Numbered from the stretch's first letter, positions 23,090-36,367 are shown. The stretch is 64,000 nucleotides of DNA from Epiperipatus broadwayi (GCA_028023455.1 JAQFVV010006653.1:188001-252000), one strand, 5' to 3'. Numbers and translations are program-made. The notes: a model not told the origin generated them from the sequence alone.

Positions 23090-25380
23090 AGTAGAAATTT
23101 CATATACTTATCTATGAGGTTCCTCCTGATTTCTCCACTTTTTTCTAAGAGAAAAGTTTTATTATAAATAATTTTAAACCCATTTCAGTTACAAAAGTTT
23201 ATGAAATTATCTCTTAAATATTTTGCATAATAGTTAATTTTATAGAGGGAGATATTCATATATTCTTTATTTAAAATTATCTGATATTCAAATATCAGGA
23301 TATTTTGCTGACTGCAAAAAAAGTCTAATAATTTTTCTTTTAATATTTTATTTGTTAGACTTTATTAAGAGATGTGTTTTAAAATATAAACTTATACTGA
23401 TGCATTTACATCATAAATATATTTTATAGTAGAATAAGTATAATATTAAGTTGTTTTCTTAGAAATTGGGAAATTTATTGTAACTGTTCCCAATACAAAT
23501 GATAGAATATTATTTTACTGAATCAAGATTATATATTATCTTTACTGTTGTTTCATTTTATGGCCGGAGTGAAGGCTATTCTTATTTTATTCCTAGTATT
23601 TATTGGTAAGATTTATTGTTAATATTTTTTTATGTTAAATAATGTTAATTCTTATTTTATTTTTGTAAATATATATTTTTTTATGTTATGTTGTCATTAT
23701 ATTGTAATAGTATGGTATTGTTTATTTATAAATAAATTTGTTAACTGTTTTTTTTTAAAAAAAACATTCTAATCGAATTGTGATTTATCTGCATGTTATT
23801 TATTTGATTTTTCATTCTACATGCATGATTCACAGAAATTAATAATTTGAAATACTACTTATTTGGCACATGATCCTTAAAGATTACTTAGATATTATTT
23901 CTATTATATGTTATTGATTAACAAAGTATATTATTATTATCATAGAGAATATGATCATTGGTAATTATTTTTAAACTGATATAACACCAATGAGAGATAC
24001 TTGATATTGCCACAATATTGGAATACATTATATTTTTGAAGAATGTCATATTAAACAAAGAGATATTGTACAATGCTTACTTAAAATCTTATTTAATTTT
24101 TTTTATTAAATTTTAATTATTAAATAGATTCCAATGTCATTAAGTTATTTTAGTTGCTTATCATTGTTATTATTTCATAAGACTAGTTAGATATCATATA
24201 AAATCCCTCATCATATTTAGCTACAGTGTTAATTAATTCATTCATTTGGTTATTAATTTGTTAGAAATTAATTAATTTTATTATTATTATTTTGAGAATT
24301 ATAAATTTCTTATTGAAAGATGATGAGTAAAAATTATTAGTTAATATTCTATTAAAGGAATATTAAGTAATTTATTATTTCTGTAATAAATTTATAAATT
24401 GCTTTAATATGTGTTTCAAAGACATGAGAGCATTACATAGTGTTTTTGTTATGTGAATTTGGTGGGGTAATATTCTTATGCCATTGGGAATGTATCTTTT
24501 GGGATATATTCTGAATGTTTGAGTCAGTGTACCTTACTGAACATCTCATGTTAAGAGTTTTTATAGTTGTATTTGTTATTTTGATAGAACCTTCTTTTAT
24601 TTATAATATTGAGCTAGCTATAAGGTAAATTGGTTAGTGAATGAATAGAGTGGGTATTATATTTGGAACCCTAATTATTTATTATTAACCTAAGTATTAT
24701 GATATTTTAATTCAATAAGTTTTCTTAAATTTACTTATTGAAAATATTGTTTTATTAGATACTGTATGTTAGCAATATAACTTGAACTAGTCAGAATAGT
24801 ATTATTTTAATAGTCGTCGTTTATGCAACTTAGCTGTAATACATTATTATATCCTAGTTAGCTGAATTCTTTTTTGTTCAGTAGTTTTTCCTTTAAGGAA
24901 AGGGTGTATATATATATTGTAATGGATGTTTAAGACACCATTACAAAAATTATAGTTTTATAGAGATGAAGAAAATAAAATAAATTTTTATATAAGATTT
25001 CGTTTGTAAAACTTGATTAAAAGTTTTTTTTTAATGCTTGTACAAATATATATGTATGTTCGTGGGAATTATATTTTAATACCACAGTTATATTTGGTTT
25101 TTAATTTTGATTTAAAAAAAAAACTAAGATTACTTTTTTGTTAAATTTATGTAAAAGTAAAGTGTGCAAATAGATTGCTTTACAGATTTGGGATTTATAT
25201 TGATAAGAATAATTAAAAAAGAAAGAAAACAAAAAGAAAATAATTTTTCATTAGTTAATTCCTAGATCTGTAAAGGGCGGTCTATTTCATTAATTAGATA
25301 ACTATTGTTATCTAGATAAAGAATTTTTAAATTTTGATTAAAAAGAAAAAGTTTGGTAATTGGTTTTGGAGATATGATTC
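23090..25380. other. A/T-rich DNA, no gene seen
   Basis: No ORF above background and no repeat shared with other parts of the window. Several TA and A runs. Confidence 0.45.
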
Positions 25381-25383
25381 AGA

Positions 25384-25790
25384 TATAACAGGCTGAATCA
25401 GGCCATTAGATTATCTGTGACTAGCTTTCAATACTTGCATGAGCTAGAACACTTGCACCAGTGCAAAGAGACAGACACCAACTCTGCCAGGAGAATTGCA
25501 CAACTATTCCTGCCAAAAATACTTGGAAAGAACGATTCCTGCATATTCTGAAAGCTGATCCGGTAATTATTCTACCTAGAATGAACATTAAACTTACAGC
25601 AAGAATATTTTCTTTACCATGATGTGCTAAGCTTCTCACCAGGACAGGTTCAGACATCCTGTGTCTCCATTAACTGCCTATAATGCCATAAGAACTGGCT
25701 CCAAAGAAACCACTAACCAACTCGCCCAAGCATACCGTCAGTGACTCCTGAGTAATGGACTATACTTAAGAAGTCTAGTGCAGTAGTGTT
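25384..25790. other. GC-richer island, unrecognised
   Basis: This block stands out from the A/T-rich background and has readable frames on both strands: 78 codons on minus at 25421-25657, and broken plus-strand frames. No motif on either strand matches a family I know. Higher GC and broken frames suggest an old transposon-derived coding piece, not a host exon. No convincing splice sites bound it. Confidence 0.3.
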
Positions 25791-26029
25791 TAACTAAATT
25801 ATTAAGGTACCCTATGCTCCACAATTTAAATAATTTTGTTGTCTTAGGTTTGTTTTCTTTTTTAAATATAAATGTTTTTCAAGTTGTATATTATGTAATT
25901 CGTTTTCTGTGTGCTTGATAATTCTTTTTTTTTCTTTTAACTAGTGCTAGTTTCAAACCTATTATTGTCCGTCCTATTTAAGTCTTAGTAAGTAAGATAG
26001 TAGCTTATTTTAATCTCACATTCCTTGTC

Positions 26030-26795
26030 GTTACAGAGTACAGTCTGGATATTACAGACTAATTTAATTGGCTTTTGGCTTGTGACCCATTTTTATTAGC
26101 CATACTTATGTCGCGACCTTAATTATTAGTAATAGACGATTACAAAATATAATAGTCTTTAGTTTTATTTCTTAAAGCTTCCAATTCGTTTATTAGGGGC
26201 ACGTACGATTGTTTTAACCCTTTCTATAGGTAGATCGTGAGCTCCTAGCCTGTCTCACTCAGAGGGAGGTCAATCAATTGAAAGTAATAACTTTCAACAC
26301 TCTTTTATTATTATTAATGTTTTTGAAGCTACCTTCGCATTTCTTCTGTTTTGACATAAATCTCTTTTCCTAACTATGGGTTATAAGCAGGAAGCTAACC
26401 TCCCTTGTCTGACGTGAGATCACTGTATACTTACTAATACTTCTGCTACTGTCAGTATTTTGCACTCTTTCGCGCACAGGAAATCGCTCTCAAAGCCATA
26501 TAAATATTTTACTTTAATTTTGACGAATGCACATGTAGTACATATTTTAAGTGTGCTTTAAAGATTATTATTTAGATTTATGTTTATTTAATCATACTTT
26601 TAATAAAATTATTTATTTATTCATTTACTTAGTTGATTTTCTTTTCTGTTGCTACCTTTCCAACTCACTGAACAAAACATAGATCTCATTTGCTTGATTG
26701 AGCTAGTCCAGCGCATTCGATTCGCATATCCTGTAACCCCTTAAAAATAAATGTCTAGTTCCAAATTTCAGACTAGTGGCGCCCTGGCGGTCAGT
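26030..26795 (+). repeat. Possible solo or 5' LTR with primer-binding-like sequence
   Basis: A moderately GC-richer block is followed at about 26778-26795 by TGGCGCCCTGGCGGTC. It resembles a retroelement primer-binding site of the TGGCGCC class and the site in the LTR element at 50957. Upstream lie poly-A-signal-like AATAAA sequences. Neither a TG start nor a partner LTR can be fixed, so this is tentative. The similarity could be chance. Confidence 0.25.
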
Positions 26796-26859
26796 ATATG
26801 CGAGTCTAAAGCTTTTGTCCGGTATAATATATATATATAGGGATAAACAAAAAAGACAG

Positions 26860-28740
26860 CCATGATAATCTATATGGATATGTATTTAGATTATTGATAT
26901 TTATTATATCTACATTATGATAAGTCTTTATATATATATATATGTCTATTAAAAAAAATCTAAAGTTGATTTATGCATAAGCAGATCAAAATGTAAAAAT
27001 ATTTAATAATGCAGAATTAACAAAAGCACATTGTAATATAATTGACCAATCGAATTTTTGGATTAAATTGAGATTATGAAGTTTAATTCATAGTGAAATT
27101 GTCTAAATTTATTGAAAATTATTGAATAAAGATTTTTGCTACCTGATAATTTATATTAAATTTGTCACAGTTAATCTTTTATTTGATGTGAGTTGATTTA
27201 AAAAAATTTATCTTTTTTTTTATAATTACATTAAAAAAAAGTAAGAAAGAAATACGACTTTCTATTAATCTGGCTAATTGTTCAAATGACAGAAATATAA
27301 AACTAAGATTAAGTCAAAAATAGTTAATAAATGTAACTAGGATTTATTTATACATGGAAAATAAAAATTTTTTGATCCTATTACATTAATCTGTAAATAA
27401 GATGCAAATTAAAAACACATCATTTAAAATGATTTTAACAATTGTTGTAACTATCTAAAAATGAGTTTATAATATACTGTTAAACAATACAAAATCTTCT
27501 TGAAAAGTTACACTTAGAAGTTCTGAAGAAGGCTGCTGGGGCAATTGAAACTATCAATAGTGAGTTATAAAAAAGCATTCTAAAAAGTAATAAATAATAT
27601 AGATGATATTAATATTATATGGATTTCTCAATGCTATAAGAAAGATAATGTTATAATACTTCATAAAGAAAATATAGTTTATAATGAATTTTTTTAAAGT
27701 GAATCAAAAGAAAAAATGAGTGGGGTATACAATATGGTAATGATGCCAGTAGCAGAAACCAGTCTGGGTTGGGGATATTCTCAAAGCTTGTTAAAAGCTT
27801 ATTTTGTGAGCTCTATATATAATATGGTGAAAGTATTGGAAATTCAAATTTATGTTGCTCTCTACCTGATACACCAAGCTAATTGATTCTTTCTTGGCAT
27901 AATGGTAACTTTTTGGCATGAATATATAATTTAACAAAATAAAATTCACTGATTTCTTCCAATGCATCAATATCAGCATTCTGTAAATGTAAAACAAGTT
28001 TGAAGTCTTGGATAGTTTCTCTGACTAAGAATTAGAATAGCAATTTATGAATCAACAATTCTGCAGATTATTAAAATCTACAATTTTTTTTAAGAGATGA
28101 ACCTTTTTGGTTTCACTTTAAGGGGGTGCATTTTTTGAGTTACTTGCCATATGCTTATGTAATCTTTTATCACTAGTAGATTTATGAGTAGTCATCTTGG
28201 TATGAACAATGTTTTAAAAATTTAAACTATTCAAGTCAGAAGTAGATTCAACTTTATGCTTATTTCATTTACAATGATTAAGGATGTTTATCAAAACTAA
28301 TAAAGGCATATCAAGAACAACAACAATTATTATTCTGTTACAACTTCTATTTATTATTATTTTGATTTATTAACAAATATATATTATACACTTTTCTGAT
28401 TTGCAATAATTTTGAATACAAAAATTCTATCAATAATAATAATTGTAAATTTCATATACTAGGCAATTTTCACAAAATGCTTTTATTGACCATTGAACTC
28501 ATTACCAATCTCTTATTATGATTTAGTCATAGTTTGACATATGGATTTGCTTTCCAATTTGCTAATTCTTTCCTCAATAAATTTATTACTTAGTATTATT
28601 ATTATTATTTTAATTATATATGATTTAATTGTACTAAACTGAACTTTTTTTATATTTCCATCAGTATAGTATTACTAATTACTGTTATAATTATTTGAAT
28701 AATTTGCTCATATATTACTTCAAATTTTTATTGGAAATGA
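26860..28740. other. A/T-rich DNA with two short repeat echoes
   Basis: No gene seen. At 27528-27570 a TCTGAAGAAGGCTGC hairpin followed by TTGAAACTATC resembles the family A module. At 27747-27782 CAGAAACCAGTCTGGG plus GGATATTC is a fragment of family B. The minus-strand ORF 27791-27997 has no domain I recognise. Confidence 0.4.
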
Positions 28741-28759
28741 TACTTTTCTTTTGTCATTA

Positions 28760-29235
28760 TCATCACATGATCACCATTTCTTATGCTTGCTCATAACTGT
28801 TATTAAAACCAGGCAAAACTCTCCATACAGTAGTGCCACTCAGTGCAAGCCAGAGTAATCAATGGATGCCAGAAGGCTTGTGCATAAAATTCCTATCTAG
28901 TGTCTACTCATCCAATATCTCCAGACTAGTTTCTAGCTTGTGGCTTTCGTCAATGAGGAACTTTGGATCTGAGAGCACTGCACTTAGATCTTAGGATCTA
29001 ATGCAATCCTCTAGCAGCCACCAATTTCATTCTCATAGTTTTGTAGTTAAGTAGAGATAAAAAGTGGCTGCTGGAGGGTTGCATCAGATCCTAAGATTTA
29101 GGTGCAGTGCTCTGGGGATATTGGATGAGTAGGCACTAGATAGTGATTTTATGCACAAGCCTTCTGGCATCCATTGATCACTCTGGCTTGCACTGAGTGG
29201 CACTACTGTATGGATAGTTTTGCCTGTTTTCTTTC
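28760..29235. mobile_element. Family B foldback copy
   Basis: A left arm (28760-28990) and an inverted right arm (29095-29235 for the end) surround a centre in which AGCACTGCACTTAGATC and GATTTAGGTGCAGTGCT are also inverted. The ends match other family B copies. The flanks TTTTCTTTTGT and TTTTCTTTCGT may be an imperfect target duplication. The left arm carries a hammerhead-like motif on the minus strand at 28918-28958, with the first core box changed to TTGACGA. Confidence 0.75.
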
Positions 29236-29569
29236 GTTACTATCCATGGTAAAATTAATCGTTTATAACATTAAGTAAAAGGTTGTAATAAATTATAATA
29301 TTTCCATCATTATTTTAATATATCAAGATATATTATATTCTGAAATTTATATGCTGACTTATATGTTTCAATAATGAATTTCTGAATAGAGTTCATACTA
29401 TACTATAGTTTAAAAGTAAACTGAAGATTATCGTAAAGACAAAATAATTACGAATAATCTTGTGATCATAATAATATGTACTTTATACTATAATTTATTT
29501 AGCTGTAAGTTTTGATTCTGTCTAATAATTGTTTTACAAAATTCTTAAAAATTTAAAAGATAGCTTGCT

Positions 29570-31490
29570 GGAACTGGTGCAAGTTGGTTCTACCGCTCTC
29601 TGTATTTTTATACATAATTACGAGAGAAAGAGAGTGGAAAAAGAGAAAAGCAAACGACTTTATTTATATGCTCCTATGAATTTAATTTAGAACTTGAAAA
29701 TCGTTTTAAAATATTATCAGACTTGAATGAAATCGATAAAAAGGTAAGAGGTACAAGAATAGTTACACAGATAGTGGAGGGGGGTGGGGGTGGGAGTGAT
29801 TTTCCTGTAATTTTTCGAGTGAGATAAAGCAGCTTGTGCAGAAAATAAGAAATATGAAAATATTTTAAAAGATCCATTTAAGAAACTGAGTATCTGGAAT
29901 TCTGCCAACATAAAAAAAAAATTAATAGTGAAATAAATAACTATGAAATGAAACTGGAGTAGAGGAAAATAAGTTTCAAAGATATAGAACGACATCTTAA
30001 TAATGGAGAGAAAATTCTTTCAATAATAAGAAAAGAAACATTGTTTTTAAAAAATAAATATCATGAAGCGTATGGAAATCTACTACATATAATTATTACA
30101 TAATAATAGAGAACAAGAATATAGCCCCTTAATTTGACGTTTTTTGAAATAGAAAATATTTTAAAGGAAGAGAGATAAGGGAGTCAATACAAAATTTTTA
30201 AAAGAAGCATATGAAGTAGATAAGTCGATAGCAAAGTTTTATAATGGATGTTTAAATTAATGAAGATATATCAGCTGGTTAGATGAATCATCATCATCAA
30301 TTGCAGCTATTTAAAAATAAATATAGCCATTTTTATCTCCAGGAGAAAACAATCAATATAGCAATTTTAAATCCAGGAGAAAACAATCAATCTGTTGCTA
30401 GTTCTATAGCTAATCAAAAATATATATATATAAGTTGGAATTAAAAGAAATTTTAGCACAGTAGACCATGTTCAAGTATTAAAATAAGAGCAATAAGAAT
30501 CATATGCCATTTTGCAGTGGATTTGTAGATTACAGAAAGATATTTAATCATGAAAGCAATTTCACAGTTTTGAAACCTTCAAAATATCAAGCATAGACCC
30601 ATGATAATATTAATTTCTGAAATATATGATTAAATTCTGTATGGTAAGATGAGGGCATCTTTCTTAAACTTTTTGCAATAATTTAATGAGAATTATATAA
30701 TGGAATAAAATGGGCTATTATAAGAAAATAAAAATAAATGAGATTACTCAAGTAATTTAAATATTGAAAAAGTGTCATTACTTTCATAGATAAATCTTCA
30801 AGACTTATGAAATGGAAGGAAGAAAGTAGGTCGTGCAATAAATGTTAAGAGTTCTAAATAAATAAATAAATAATAATAATGAGAATAGAAGAAAATAATT
30901 TCAAGGTCAGATTAATATAAACATAATAAATGGAATTAGTCTTAATATTAAACTTAAAATGAGTACTTTTGATAGAAATAAATTAATATTAAGAATAAAT
31001 TTGTCTAAGGTTTTGAAAATATTTTAAATAATTGTTTTTTTCAGTACTTCTTTATAGATATGAGATCTGTCTAATTATAGCATACTTTCGTATGTAAATG
31101 GATGATGCCATTCAGGTGGCCATGATAGCAAATTTTACCGCTCAACTTTTATATAACATTTTGTCATTTAAAATAAGTTCAAAACTAGTTCAGATGGGCA
31201 GATCATTAGGTTAATGGTGAAATGGAAAGTGGGCTAGGAGCTTTCCATTTCAATAGTTAATGGAAGAGCATATTAGTAGTAATGTATGGCGAGTTATTTG
31301 CTGATATTCACAAAAAAGGGTTGAAAGCAAAATAACATTGCTGAAAATGATAGATGAATATCACTGGAATCATTGAGAGAATTAAGAGTCTAAAATGGAA
31401 CTGGACTGCGCATGTTTTTAGGAAAGAGGTCAGTAGATGAGCTGGCTATTAATATTTCTAATAGTAAGTCACCTCTCTCAATTTGACAAT
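29570..31490 (+). pseudogene. Decayed RTE-type LINE, plus strand
   Basis: RTE blocks occur in order on the plus strand. The linker after the endonuclease has an LENRFKILSDLNEIDKK stretch at about 29692-29742. An IENILKEERDKGVNTKFLKEA-like stretch lies near 30160-30215. The reverse transcriptase has STVDHVQVLK near 30460, a GFVDYRKIFN palm motif near 30520-30550, and an IYD-ILYGKMRASF-like stretch near 30620-30660. The C-terminal region has a RIKSLKWNWTAHVF-like stretch near 31385-31420 and SRWAINISNS near 31430-31460. Frames shift many times. The C-terminal blocks are homologous to those of the copy at 44352-44710. No intact ORF remains. Confidence 0.7.
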
Positions 31491-31644
31491 GCACAATACA
31501 GCAGTTATTATATGAAGCAAAAAAAATTATCCCAAATTATTATTACATATATATGCTCTTATATCTCTAATATTTTCTGTAAGTTTATTTGTATGACCAT
31601 CAAGTATTGCAGAAAGAGCTCCAGAAATGACAGTAATGACTAGA

Positions 31645-32176
31645 GACTAGGATTTCCCCCCAAGAATCTTGTATAAACAAGGCAATATTTAAATATGTAA
31701 TGAACATATTAGTGGCTATGGAAATAATATAATAAAGTGAAGTAATATTAAATATTCAAAATGTTAACTACAAATTATATATTTATTCATTGCTATATTG
31801 ATAGAAAAAGAAATGGCAATGCATTAATTGGGCTTTATTAAAATCAGACTTTTAAATTAAAGTTTTTAACTTTAATAGAAAATGGATTATATGAGAGATA
31901 TTTAAATTAAAAGAAAGTTTTTGTTTTTAATGTGAAGTCTGGTCTAATAAGAATAGTTGAGTTTGAAACATATGTCCCACAAAGATTGGTTGATTTATTT
32001 ATTATTGTAGCAATGGATAAATATTGAATAATTTATCAATGAAATTTTGAATATTTGACATCACTTCGATTTAATATATAAAGTATCAAACAGATAGATA
32101 TATTGTTAAATGTTAGTGTGGTAAATAATACTCATAAAATTTGTGAAAAATTCTAGACAAAAAAGAAAACATAAAT
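31645..32176. other. No feature seen
   Basis: A/T-rich sequence with no supported gene or repeat. Confidence 0.45.
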
Positions 32177-32188
32177 AAACCTATGAGA

Positions 32189-32424
32189 TATATATTGCTT
32201 ATAATAACTCCTCTCATATACACTTTAATGCAAAAAGAATTTTTTAATAAAACTTCTTCATTTTCCTGACAGTTTTAACTGTCCAACAGTCTTCATCAGT
32301 GCATTCTCAATTTCATTTACCAAATTTTTTGCCTTAAAGTGTATATGAGAGGAGTTATTATACGCAATATATATGAATGAATATATAAAGAAATGCAAAG
32401 AAAGTTAAGGACAAGAATAAGAGC
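32189..32424. mobile_element. Family A foldback element with 12-bp target duplication
   Basis: AAACCTATGAGA flanks the element at 32177-32188 and 32425-32436. The arms, beginning TATATATTGCTTATAATAACTCC and its mirror, are inverted copies of about 55 bp. The left arm side carries the family A module on the minus strand at 32264-32300: CTGATGAAGACTG, loop, ACAGTTAAAACTGT. Confidence 0.8.
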
Positions 32425-32436
32425 AAACCTATGAGA

Positions 32437-32790
32437 ACAAGAAAGACCTTTCTAAACAAATTATTACTTTTAAATATTTAATAGTTGATTAGGTAGTGAA
32501 ATGTAGAGAAAATAAATTTAAAAACTGATAGTAGTAAAAGTACATTTAGCAAGTGACTGCAATTAAATAGTGACATAAGAAAGGAGATTGTAATTCATAG
32601 AATTCATAGAATTAAAGATTATTTAATCATAGCATTTGGAGTATAGTTTTGGGTGACCCAAGAATTTGTCTATTAAAAAAACTTGAAAGATTTAACAAAA
32701 ATTAATTGGTTCCAGAGATTAACAATTCCAGTCTCAAAAAGAAGTGTGAAAAATAATACATATTCAAAAACTTATGTGAATGTATTGAAT
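32437..32790. other. No feature seen
   Basis: A/T-rich sequence. A GAATTCATA direct duplication near 32595-32612 is the only visible structure. Confidence 0.4.
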
Positions 32791-32794
32791 ATAA

Positions 32795-33755
32795 ATATAT
32801 AATCATACAAAACTTGCACTATTCAAATTAATATGAAAAGATAAATATATAATGAGACAAGAGCCCTGAGCTAGGTTTTGTCAGGTTGCTTCCAAAATCA
32901 TAGTACTAACACCAGTTGTATCATTAAAAATATTGTGGTGAAGCTCAATATGCAAATAAAGTGCAGTATGGAAATTAGATGTTAATTTTTTTGACAATGG
33001 AATAAAGCAATCTTTTTTTATTAATGGAATGAGGATCCCTAGCAATAGACCATGCTTCTTTATATTTTCTTTTTCTTTCATCCCTGACAATATTAACCCA
33101 ATAAAATCATGAATAAGCCTACTGTACATCCCTCGTATAGCACTGAGTCTTCAAACGATCTGGGCGGACATTTTCAGAGTGGGACCAGATCTCCCCCCCC
33201 CCAACAACCTTTTAAACAATGCCAGGGACAGAATTCCATAGGAACATGTGCTCCAGATTTGTATATAAAATTTCATGCCTTGCCTTGGCTTGTAACTCAT
33301 TGTATTATGGGGAATCTCAAACTGATAAGTCATATTTGTATAATAAAGCCAAGTTAAATCATTAATATAAATCGATCTTTTTTGATCATGAGCAGGCTAT
33401 GGGACATATTTTTCCCCCCTCTAATATTAAAACAATATGTACAGGTAAGGATGCTAGAAAAAGAAAATATAAAGATGCATGGCTATTGCTGGGGATCATC
33501 ATTTCATTAATAGAATAGATTCCTGCATCCCATTATCAAAAAATGGACTATCTAATTTACGTATTGTGTTTTATTTGCATATTGATCTTCACCACAATAT
33601 GTGCATATTTTAATAAAGCAGTTAGTGTTAGCACTATGATTCTAGCAATAACCTATTGAAAGCTAGCTCAGTGCTCTTGAGTCTTATTGTATTATATTTA
33701 CCTTTTCTTATTAACTGGAACAGTGCAAGTTTTGTATGATTGAATATAAATATAT
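32795..33755. mobile_element. Large foldback element, about 960 bp
   Basis: The left arm (about 32795-33080) and right arm (about 33450-33755) are inverted diverged copies. Shared blocks in mirrored order include CATACAAAACTTGCACT, CTGAGCTAG, ATCATAGT-CTAACAC, ATTGTGGTGAAG-TCAATATGCAAATAAA, TAATGGAATGA and ATATTTTCTTTT. The central 370 bp holds a C run near 33193 and unrelated sequence. No transposase is present. The arms differ more than those of the 12888 palindrome, so it is older. The ORFs in this stretch are by-products. Confidence 0.75.
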
Positions 33756-33759
33756 ATTT

Positions 33760-34490
33760 AAAATTAGAAAAATAATAAAGAATGTATTAAAGGAACTATG
33801 GGATGAAAAAAAAAAAAATTCAGTAGCGAGAGTTATAAGAATCTGAAGAATAGCGCAAGAAGTTGAGAAAGAAGGTGAAGTGAGGAATCTATGAATAAAT
33901 GGTGGATGATATTATGTATGTGATATCTTAAAAATTATGTATCTTATAAAATAATACTATTATGATTATGAACAATCATATTATTAATTACCAAGTGGTG
34001 AATATTAACTTTAATATATAAACTTGTGATATTTTAAAAAAATACATGCAAAGAAAGATTATTTTCTATTGATCATAAAAAAAGAAGAAAGATTCTTAAC
34101 AATTTAAGTATATTACAAACATGAAAAAAGTATATATATGGCCATTATTCTCAAAACATTTATATTAGTAGACATTTACATATTCTAACGTAACTAGGCT
34201 ATACAATATTACAACCAAATGATTATAAACGGTCATCATCATTAATAATTTGCCATCTTCTTAACATAGTTATTTCCACCATATTATTTTAAAGGAAAAA
34301 ATATATATATGTGTGTGTGTGCTTTTTATATTCTATATATTTTTCAACATTCTGGAAATTTATTTGTATATGAATTAGACAGAATATATTAAAACAAAAA
34401 TCTACTCATTATATATTTTTAATAAAAAAACTAATTGTTTACTATCTAATATTTAATATTTGAATACAAGCATAGAATATATACTTTAAA
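33760..34490. other. No feature seen
   Basis: A/T-rich sequence. A short TATATATGTGTGTGTG microsatellite lies near 34303-34321. Confidence 0.45.
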
Positions 34491-34499
34491 GTAGATGTA

Positions 34500-34840
34500 A
34501 ATAGATGGGATTTGAACCTAGACTTTCAAGCTTCCTTCAGTCATTCCCTTCATCTTATATAACCAATACACATGATCACATTTCATGTGAAAAAGATAAA
34601 TGATCTGCAATATATGCATTTTGTGCTCAGTCAGCACTCATCAGTTGGTCCAGATCATCATGTCTCACACATATATATAATCAGCTCTCAGTTTATATTA
34701 AGATAGCACAAAATACATATATTGGTAATCATTATCTTTTTCACATGTACCACGCCATGTATATTAGTTATAAAAGATGGAGTGGATGACTGGAGATCTT
34801 GAAAATCTGTGTTCAAATCCCATCAAATTATATCTAATTT
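34500..34840. mobile_element. Family E foldback copy
   Basis: It starts with GATTTGAACCTAGACTTTCAAGC and ends with GTGTTCAAATCCCATC, so the outer parts are inverted copies of the same end. The left part carries the hammerhead motif on the minus strand (34598-34660). The right part carries only the region downstream of the motif (CACAAAATACATATATTGG near 34689). The outer block GGTTCAAATCCC looks like a B box. Confidence 0.75.
34598..34660 (-). ncRNA. Family E hammerhead motif
   Basis: On the minus strand: ACCAA, CTGATGA, GTGCT, loop GACTG, AGCAC, AAAA, TGCATATATTG. Stem II is a perfect five-pair GTGCT/AGCAC. The G of GAAA is changed to A, which should abolish activity. A CG-to-CA change is the simplest explanation. 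Confidence 0.55.
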
Positions 34841-35024
34841 TTAATAATAAAAAGTAGGGAAAATATGATAGGTTAAATTCTAAATATTGTACTTAAATTC
34901 GCATCTTAAGAGTTACATTTTTTAAAAAAAGATGTTCAGAAAACCTAAAATTTAGAAAGACAAAAGTGCTATTAAAAGCTTAAGTTAAATTAATAATCTA
35001 TTAGTTTAATAAATTTCATTTAAT

Positions 35025-35290
35025 ATATAGGGTATATGAGCACAGACTTTCACATGCCCCACACTCTCCACTCTATCTCATAACACTGATACCCTTGAAC
35101 ACATATATGTTGAAAAGGTAAACCAGCAATCATCAGTTGGTCCAGATTATCATCTCTACACATATATGCAATAGGTAATATGGATATTGGTGATTGGTGC
35201 AGCGTATGAAAGTCTATGTTCATATACCCTATATATTACATATATTGACACAGGTATATAATAAGCCTGTATTTCAGTTATTAAATGTGA
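35025..35290. mobile_element. Family E (second subfamily) foldback fragment
   Basis: AGGGTATATGAGCACAGACTTTCACATG at the left and ATGAAAGTCTATGTTCATATACCCT at the right are inverted. On the minus strand near 35118-35150 ACCAA and CTGATGATTGCTGG are present, but the 3' half of the motif is lost. The right end continues into GACACAGG and CCTGTATTTCAGTTATTA, as in the copies at 54002-55189. This defines a second subfamily. Confidence 0.65.
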
Positions 35291-35344
35291 TTTACTAAAA
35301 GAAATGAACATGTTGTATACTAAAATTGTAACGATATACAATTA

Positions 35345-36255
35345 GATTGCTAGATTGGTCCTTGAATGAATTTTGAACAAGAATGTAAAAAAATAAGTAT
35401 AATAATAGTATATACAGTATATAAATGAAATAACTAAATTATATCAAAAAATATTAAATAAAACAAAGTAATTATTTGAATTAATAAAAATAAATAAATG
35501 TAATGCATTTTTTTGATATAAAAAATTTATCATTTATAATAAAATTCTGAATTTATGATGTTAATGTAAATTTGCAACTTTAATAATCAAATTCTGTTAA
35601 TAATTTTAGGAGTTACTCATAAACAAGCCATACTCTTTTAACTCCAAAAAAAAAAAAAAGAAGCAAAGCTAGATTGATAATACCAAAAAAAAAAAGAAGA
35701 AGAAAACATATAACTTCAGAATTACCTTGCATGTAATTAAAGATTAAAAATACTGTTTGAATATTATAGTTATTGAATAGATGTGATATTAAAAAATAAT
35801 AAGAACCAAAGTTTATAGTAACCTAAGAGACTGAAAACATTAAGATAATAAAAAAAGAAAATATAGAAGAAAAACAAACAGGTATGACAGAAAAGATATG
35901 ACAGAAATACTAGCTAAACTTTGATAGTGCAACATCTTATTCTACAAAGCAACATAAACTATTCTTAGTCAGGTACAGTTCATTGCTTTTTCACTGTTAA
36001 CTTCCCAATTTGAAGGTCATTATTTTTTTTTGTTGGTAGCCTGAGATCAGAATCTTCCTTTTTAAGCTATGATCTCCTTTAAATGTAATTTTTTTGTCTT
36101 GAATTTTTTTTTATAGATAATCTTTAACAGTTTTAATGAATAAATGTTGGGTATTTCACAAGTTTGTACACTACATGTAAATTCAAGTATAACTATTTAA
36201 TTTAATTATTTACATATAATAATTTATGAATATAAGTATAATTTATATACTTGAA
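35345..36255. other. No feature seen
   Basis: A/T-rich sequence with purine-rich runs near 35645-35705. No gene or shared repeat. Confidence 0.45.
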
Positions 36256-36367
36256 GTTTTAGATGTAATATAGAGGATTTAAATACAGACTTTCAAGCTC
36301 CCTTCAGCTATTCACTCTATCTTATATAATCGATACACATGCCCACACACATGTGAAAAAGATAAAT

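Noticed and set aside
29690-29742. Possible host exon: TTTAATTTAG acceptor, open stretch with LENRFKILSDL, then AAG|GTAAGA donor
   Set aside because: The peptide and its neighbours match the linker of an RTE-type LINE whose reverse transcriptase and C-terminal blocks follow on the same strand. The splice signals are therefore taken as chance.
29674-29995. Minus-strand ORFs including a proline run
   Set aside because: They lie antisense to the RTE remnant. The proline run comes from a GT/G-rich patch.
31218-31250. Perfect 11-bp hairpin GAAATGGAAAG/CTTTCCATTTC as a terminator or regulatory stem
   Set aside because: It is a single short inverted repeat in A/T-rich LINE debris, with no supporting context.
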